Assembly (NCBI GenBank): GCA_003676145.1
Contig: NAUB01000032.1
Location: 32,667-96,666, forward strand
Direction of reading: 5' to 3'
Source: a gamma proteobacterium symbiont of Stewartia floridana
Lineage (GTDB): Bacteria; Pseudomonadota; Gammaproteobacteria; Chromatiales; Chromatiaceae
Length of the DNA stretch: 64,000 bases
Part shown: positions 59,633 through 64,000 of the stretch, piece by piece
Layout of the letters: every line of letters starts with the position of its first letter
Position numbering within the stretch: the first letter of the stretch is position 1
Made by a program: the position numbers and the translations under genes
Notes under the pieces: generated by a model
The model's input: only the letters and a program-made list of their open reading frames with translations
Database searches by the model: none
Told to the model about the DNA's origin: nothing

Positions 59633-61134
59633 TGCTGCTCCTCCGGTTTGTTACACTCATCGTCATAGAAACGATCACGACCATCCTGTTTCGCCCGATA
59701 GAGCAGTTCATCTGCCCGGTTCAACAGATCTTCCAGCTCCTCATCTTTGGTATAGTGCGCGATACCTGCGCTGGCGGTGATGTGCAGCGACCGGATAGAA
59801 CCTCGGAAGTGCAGGTTTCTAATACTCTTAAGGATACGCCGAACCGTGCGACTAGCATCACAGGATTGGTGGGTATTGATAATCACCAGAAACTCTTCAC
59901 CACCGTATCTGACAGGTATGTCTCCCCTGCGGATCTCAGTGATGATGGCCCTACCCACCTCTTTCAATACCTGGTCTCCCGCGCGGTGACCATACTGGTC
60001 ATTGACCGCCTTGAAGTGATCGATATCAATCATGGCTGCGGCGATACTATCCACATGGCCACGGTTGATTCGACCGATCTGCGCAAGCGCAGCACCCTGC
60101 ATGTAGCGACGCGTGTAGAGACCGGTAAGAAAGTCATGGATAGCAGCCTCTCTGAGATCCTGCAGATAATCCCGTCGCTGCATGAGCATAATTACCGTTA
60201 GCAAGGCAAGCGCAGCGAACAGTCCGCTTGCCACCATAGCAAAGAAGAGATGCTCATCAACATCGTTAGTCGGCTTTAATACATGCATCTCCCAACCGAA
60301 TGACAGCAGCATCGTGCCTTGAGTCAGGTACTCTTGACCATCATTCAGGACCAAGGTCTTCGAGAACTCATCCCAATAGGTTTCCCGCTTCAACGGCCAG
60401 AGCGTCAGGGGCTCGTTCGCATACCGCCTAATCTTTTGAATCCTGCTGATTTGCGTGGTGGTCAGCGGCCTCAGGGTTTTGAACTGCCAAAGTTCCTCAC
60501 TGGCGAGAAATATCACCCCATCCTGGTCGGCCACCAGAACACTCAGACTTAAATCAGAGAAAGACAGTCGCAGCTCTTCCAGACTGACCTTGATAACGAC
60601 CACCCCAAGAGCCTTATCCGAGCCTGTATCGAAGACAGGCCGGGCAATGTAGTAACCAAGTTTACCGGAGGTCGCACCCACAGCCACGTCACGCCCCACG
60701 GCACCATTCATGGCCGTTTTAAAGTAGGGCCGAAAGCCATAATTTTTTCCAACGAACGATTTCTCAAGCTGCCAGTTACTGGCAGCAAGGGTATTGCCCT
60801 CCCTGTCCATGACGTAGATCGCGCTGGCATGTACCTGCTCATTCAGGCTCGACAAATAGCTATTGGCAGTTTTTATGGTGCTCTGATCAAGCGGTTTGCC
60901 CAGCAGGCTGGTGATCTCCCGACTGGTCACGATGGCGCTGGAAAGATAATCGAAGCCTGTCAGGTAGTCTTCCAGCTTGCGTGCGAATAACATCAACTCC
61001 TCTTCCGTCTCCGAAGCCAGTTCCGTCATAGCATGTTGACGACTGAGCTTGCTACTGACCCAGAACAACAGCGGCGTAAGGACGAGAAAGACGAGAAATA
61101 TCTGCAGATAACGAAAGCGGGCTTTGAGGAACAT
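59629..61134 (-). CDS. Cache-domain diguanylate cyclase
   Basis: 501 residues. Membrane helices at about 9-27 and 298-318 bracket a periplasmic double-Cache sensor of DctB-like type (GKNYGFRPYFKTAM, GRDVAVGATSGKLGYYIARP). The cytoplasmic GGDEF domain has GGEEF at 411-415 and the product-inhibition site RxxD at 402-405. It is predicted to be an active cyclic-di-GMP synthase. It is translated just before the iron-binding-type protein, which suggests that the sensor reads the ligand state of that protein. Confidence 0.93.
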   Translation of the reverse strand: MFLKARFRYLQIFLVFLVLTPLLFWVSSKLSRQHAMTELASETEEELMLFARKLEDYLTGFDYLSSAIVTSREITSLLGKPLDQSTIKTANSYLSSLNEQVHASAIYVMDREGNTLAASNWQLEKSFVGKNYGFRPYFKTAMNGAVGRDVAVGATSGKLGYYIARPVFDTGSDKALGVVVIKVSLEELRLSFSDLSLSVLVADQDGVIFLASEELWQFKTLRPLTTTQISRIQKIRRYANEPLTLWPLKRETYWDEFSKTLVLNDGQEYLTQGTMLLSFGWEMHVLKPTNDVDEHLFFAMVASGLFAALALLTVIMLMQRRDYLQDLREAAIHDFLTGLYTRRYMQGAALAQIGRINRGHVDSIAAAMIDIDHFKAVNDQYGHRAGDQVLKEVGRAIITEIRRGDIPVRYGGEEFLVIINTHQSCDASRTVRRILKSIRNLHFRGSIRSLHITASAGIAHYTKDEELEDLLNRADELLYRAKQDGRDRFYDDECNKPEEQQ

Positions 61135-61364
61135 ATCGCCTTGTTTTTATCCGTTAGAAGCCAAGCCTAATATTAACCAGTCCTCGTTTAAACATAGTTC
61201 GGCAGACCTTGGATTTCTACTGATTTCTTAAATTCGATTCCTTAACCTAACGTAGCTCAAAAACGCTATCTACGGCTTTAATCAACGCTTCCGAACGATT
61301 CAATCGAGCCCGCCATCGAAATTAAATGACAAACCTGGGCCGCACAGCCGGGTAACAGTTGTAC

Positions 61365-62309
61365 TTATAGGACGTGGCTCAAAACACCCCAGCTCAACAT
61401 GAGATAGATGATCAGCGGCATCGCCGCGAAGGCGAGCAGGGTTTGCAAGGTAATGATCGAGGCCATGGTCTCGGTATCGCCCCCCAGCTGTCGGGCCAGG
61501 ATGTAGGCGGAGGGTGCTGTTGGCGTCATGAAGGCGATCACCAGCACGCCGGCGGCGGCCCCGGTGAGGCCGGTGAGCAGGACAAATCCCGCTGCGGCCA
61601 GGGGTTTGACCAGGAACTGCACCAGGGAAGAGGCCAGGGTCGGTCCCAGGTGACCGTGCAAAGCCTTGGGCCGCAGGGCAGCGCCCACCGCCAGCAGACC
61701 GAAGGGCAGGGCGGCCCGACCGATGATCTCCAGGATCTCCGCACTGGGGCCGGGCAGGCCGATGCCGGTCAGGCTTAATGTCCAGCCGATGAGACAGGCG
61801 ATGATCAGGGGATTGCCGAGGATATCCCCTGCCAGGCCGCCCTTGGGTCGCTGATGTCTCTCCCCCCAAATCGACAGGGCCATGATGCAGAGCAGGTTGA
61901 TCAGCAGGATCATGAAACCGGCTGCCACCGCACCCAGGGCGAGCCCGGCAGTGCCGAACAGGGATTGGGCCAGCGCCAGGGCGATATAGGTGTTGAAGCG
62001 CACGCCCCCTTGAAAGATGGAGGTGAAGGTGGGGCCCGAGACCTTTGGCAGCAGTCGATAGCCGATCGCCAGCAGAAGCGCGCTCAACAGCAGTACCCCG
62101 ACCACTACGCCGAGCATGGCCAGCCAGGGCAGGCCGTCGGTCTGCTGGCGACTCAGGGTATGGATCAAGAGAGCGGGAAAGAGTAGGAAGTAAGTGAGCC
62201 GCTCCATCCCCGCCCAGGCCTCATCCGGGATAAAGCGCAGCTGCTTCAGCGCCAGTCCTAAAAGGATCAGCGTCAGGATGGGCAGCAGGGCGGTGACGAT
62301 GGATTGCAT
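61365..62309 (-). CDS. AEC-family (auxin efflux carrier-like) transporter
   Basis: 314 residues with about ten hydrophobic helices. Typical pieces: IVTALLPILTLILLGLALKQ at the start, LLFPALLIHTLSRQ, FNTYIALALAQSLFG, and near the end IAFMTPTAPSAYILARQLGGD. Bacterial AEC proteins export or exchange small organic acids; the substrate is unknown. ATG at 62309 is chosen as the start of the first helix; an open extension upstream lacks family resemblance. Confidence 0.88.
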   Translation of the reverse strand: MQSIVTALLPILTLILLGLALKQLRFIPDEAWAGMERLTYFLLFPALLIHTLSRQQTDGLPWLAMLGVVVGVLLLSALLLAIGYRLLPKVSGPTFTSIFQGGVRFNTYIALALAQSLFGTAGLALGAVAAGFMILLINLLCIMALSIWGERHQRPKGGLAGDILGNPLIIACLIGWTLSLTGIGLPGPSAEILEIIGRAALPFGLLAVGAALRPKALHGHLGPTLASSLVQFLVKPLAAAGFVLLTGLTGAAAGVLVIAFMTPTAPSAYILARQLGGDTETMASIITLQTLLAFAAMPLIIYLMLSWGVLSHVL

Positions 62310-62424
62310 GGGTAGTATGACTCTGCGGCTACATAAAGCCAGTTTGTCCGGGTGGTGTTGCCAGCTGACCGGAACCACCGATGGCGTCTCGCTCCGGCGG
62401 CAGGCCTCGGTGCTGTCTGTCGTT

Positions 62425-62775
62425 ACTGTCGATCTCGCGCTTCAGGTAGCCCATGATGTGTTGAAGGAGATTCACGCGCCATTTACGCTTGACGCGACGT
62501 TTGAGCGCCAGTGTGAGTTCATTGAGTCAGCATTCAGATAGAGCATTGATCTCATTGCCCAGTATATCGGAAAGCAGGCTTCCGATGCGTTGACTGGCGG
62601 CCTGGGTGTGGGTCATCACCAGATAGTTGTAAATGGTTGGAAACTCGATCAGACCGGCGGCGCTGAACCCTGTTCCAACAGCTGCTGCCAGCGCTGCAGG
62701 AGATCGCTCCGGTTGGCGAAGTTTTCACGCAGCACTGTATCGTTGAGCCGCTCCTCCTGTTTCACTGGTAACGGG
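62425..62775 (-). pseudogene. YbgA-like (DUF523/DUF1722) remnant
   Basis: Three pieces in different minus-strand frames follow the YbgA order. VKQEERLNDTVLRENF with LLQRWQQLLEQG corresponds to the end of the DUF523 part. LIEFPTIYNYLVMTHTQAAS corresponds to the LVEFHTxHKxLLxAH start of DUF1722. VNLLQHIMGYLKREIDSNDR corresponds to its VNVLQHxxGYFKxxLS motif. Stops and frame changes separate them, so the gene is dead. The gap 62310-63036 otherwise holds nothing I can support. Confidence 0.65.
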
Positions 62776-63036
62776 GCCGACGCTGAAGCTCACCTTAGGG
62801 TGTGTCTCAGTCATAGCGTAGACCTTAAATCAGAAACTATTTCGAGACCAGCGGTTTCAGAAATTCGGCTATGCCTGACTTGCCTAGGGAATATCTGTCA
62901 AGCTGATTAAAGGCGTCAGCGTCCTTCCATAATTGCCGGCATCAAGGTTCAGCCGATCATCGACAAATTTCTGGCTTCCTTCATAAAGATCGGCGCCTAT
63001 TTTTAAACGCATGCAACCACCTCTAGACAGCTGCGG

Positions 63037-63804
63037 TTAAAAATAGGTATTCAATCTAAGTTCGAATACCGCTCCCGAGGCCAGGAAATGAATATCCACA
63101 TCCAGTCGCAGTTCAAGCTTGAGCTTCTTGAATGCCATCCCCTGACCACCCGTATAGGCGATATCATGCCTGATTTCGCCTTCTTCCTTCTCGATAAAGC
63201 GCCGTATCACCCAGTCAACGAGTCTGGAGGCGATATCGTCGCCATATTCCTCACCCAGGTGTGACTTCTTGGGTTTCGTGATTTTTGCCCCAAAACCGTT
63301 ATCCACCACAGCCAGAATCATCCGCTTGTTGGCCTGGTCCATGAACAGGATGATTTTTACGCCAGGAAAACGACTGATGAACTTTTTCTGTATAAACGCT
63401 GCATGTGAAAAACTATCGATTGCATTCTGAACAGCGTCCTTCACCACGCCCTTTATAGTTTCCGCATCACCGGCTGTTTCACCAAGGGGCATGATCAGTT
63501 CGTCATAGACTTGCGGAAATATCACCTGATCAGAGAGCGAATCACTCTGCTCAGGCTTACTCAAGTTGTGCCAATCAGAAAACTTGGGGTCATTGAACAA
63601 CAAAGAGAACTGGCCGACGATGGATATATCTTTTTTTCGGATACCGCGTTTCTGCAGGTACATTTTGAAGACATGATTGAGCTCGGCCAGGGTAAGATCC
63701 TTTTTTTCCCTGTTGTCTTCCAGCAGAAAGTCCTCGGACTGACAGATAACCGGGCCGTCTTTGAGCGACCTGCCTTCTGCAAAATAATTGATATTTTCTT
63801 TCAC
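63037..63804 (-). CDS. Orphan GHKL (histidine-kinase-like) ATPase domain protein
   Basis: 255 residues, soluble. The C-terminal half shows a GHKL fold: N-box VKDAVQNAIDSF (N127), G1 box VVDNGFGA (D168-G172) and a G2-like GGQGM (219-223). There is no H-box, receiver or membrane helix, so it is not a conventional sensor kinase. It could be a stand-alone ATPase regulator or an effector of the type found in some stress and defence proteins. The N-terminal 110 residues are not recognised. Confidence 0.65.
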   Translation of the reverse strand: MKENINYFAEGRSLKDGPVICQSEDFLLEDNREKKDLTLAELNHVFKMYLQKRGIRKKDISIVGQFSLLFNDPKFSDWHNLSKPEQSDSLSDQVIFPQVYDELIMPLGETAGDAETIKGVVKDAVQNAIDSFSHAAFIQKKFISRFPGVKIILFMDQANKRMILAVVDNGFGAKITKPKKSHLGEEYGDDIASRLVDWVIRRFIEKEEGEIRHDIAYTGGQGMAFKKLKLELRLDVDIHFLASGAVFELRLNTYF

Positions 63805-63831
63805 GTTATGGCTAACGTTTTAGGGCCTGTT

Positions 63832-63893
63832 AACACTAATCCAATCGGCCCTGCTGGGACTATTTTTTCGTCCAGCAAGGCAGAATGAGTGTT
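63832..63893. repeat. Long imperfect hairpin upstream of the GHKL gene
   Basis: AACACT pairs with AGTGTT at the outside, and CTGCTGGGAC pairs with GTCCAGCA near the centre around TATTTTTTC. The structure lies 28 nt before the GHKL gene start, on its promoter side. It may be an end of a repeat element or a regulatory structure. The rest of the region to the window end (63894-64000) shows no gene. Confidence 0.4.
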
Positions 63894-64000
63894 GTGTAGT
63901 TATTCTACATGAGCGAATGATAACGCCGCTGGGCGGAAAAATAGCCCCAGCCCCCTCTTCAACATCAATATGGGGGGTTGCGCCTGAAAAAGCGCCACTC

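Noticed and set aside
62194..62541. Plus-strand frame over the AEC transporter start
   Set aside because: It overlaps the coding start of the transporter and the YbgA remnant antisense; no family resemblance.

Overview
This window looks like a chromosomal segment of a free-living or symbiotic gammaproteobacterium. The housekeeping genes (guaB-guaA, hemH, xseA, nth, and DUF1841, DUF971 and HIT proteins) are of gammaproteobacterial type. Two features point towards sulfur-oxidiser-like lineages of the Chromatiales/Sedimenticola kind: a complete V/A-type rotary ATPase operon and an exceptional density of two-component and cyclic-di-GMP proteins. That placement is inference; there is no rRNA in the window, and I saw no tRNA gene.

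Layout. 1-4.7 kb: the end of a DUF5666-like protein, a GGCT-like/DUF1330 pair, a membrane-bound spermidine-synthase-like protein and a DMT transporter. 4.8-10.2 kb: a BvgS-like hybrid kinase with two periplasmic binding domains, overlapping an HD-GYP response regulator. 10.5-14 kb: a YdjM-like hydrolase, a ceramidase-family membrane protein and two hypotheticals. 14.2-22.8 kb: a nine-gene V/A-ATPase operon (order H/G-like, C, I, K, F, E, A, B, D). 23.2-28.3 kb: HIT, DUF971, hemH, a hypothetical and pckG. 28.6-31.8 kb: nth, DUF302, DUF1841, a small membrane protein and a GT4 glycosyltransferase. 32-36.8 kb: xseA overlapping a large GGDEF-EAL protein. 37.3-40.4 kb: guaB-guaA.

The stretch from 40.4 to about 57 kb is the accessory part. 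The last bases of guaA and the 3' flank are duplicated 4.3 kb downstream (28 nt, 27 identical). Between the two copies lies an overlapping three-gene operon: AbiEi, AbiEii and a TOTE-type primase-helicase. No integrase is visible. A 101-nt sequence adjoining the second copy is repeated again on the far side of a ParDE toxin-antitoxin pair. This looks like stepwise accretion of small integrase-less defence cassettes at guaA. Beyond it come a frameshifted membrane gene, an OmpR-type regulator with a 1493-residue hybrid kinase, an RND-family exporter fused to a cyclic-nucleotide-binding-like domain, an ABC-F remnant, and an EAL-hemerythrin protein bracketed by 63-nt direct repeats.

57.3-64 kb: a secreted EEP-family phosphoesterase with a clear terminator, an iron-binding-type periplasmic protein overlapping a Cache-GGDEF cyclase, an AEC transporter, the remains of a YbgA-like gene and an orphan GHKL ATPase.

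Cyclic-di-GMP theme: four turnover proteins are present. Two have apparently intact GGDEF sites with I-sites (one of these carries an EAL domain that has lost catalytic residues). One has an intact EAL with a dead GGDEF and a hemerythrin oxygen sensor. One is HD-GYP. Two families of hairpin repeats recur between genes.
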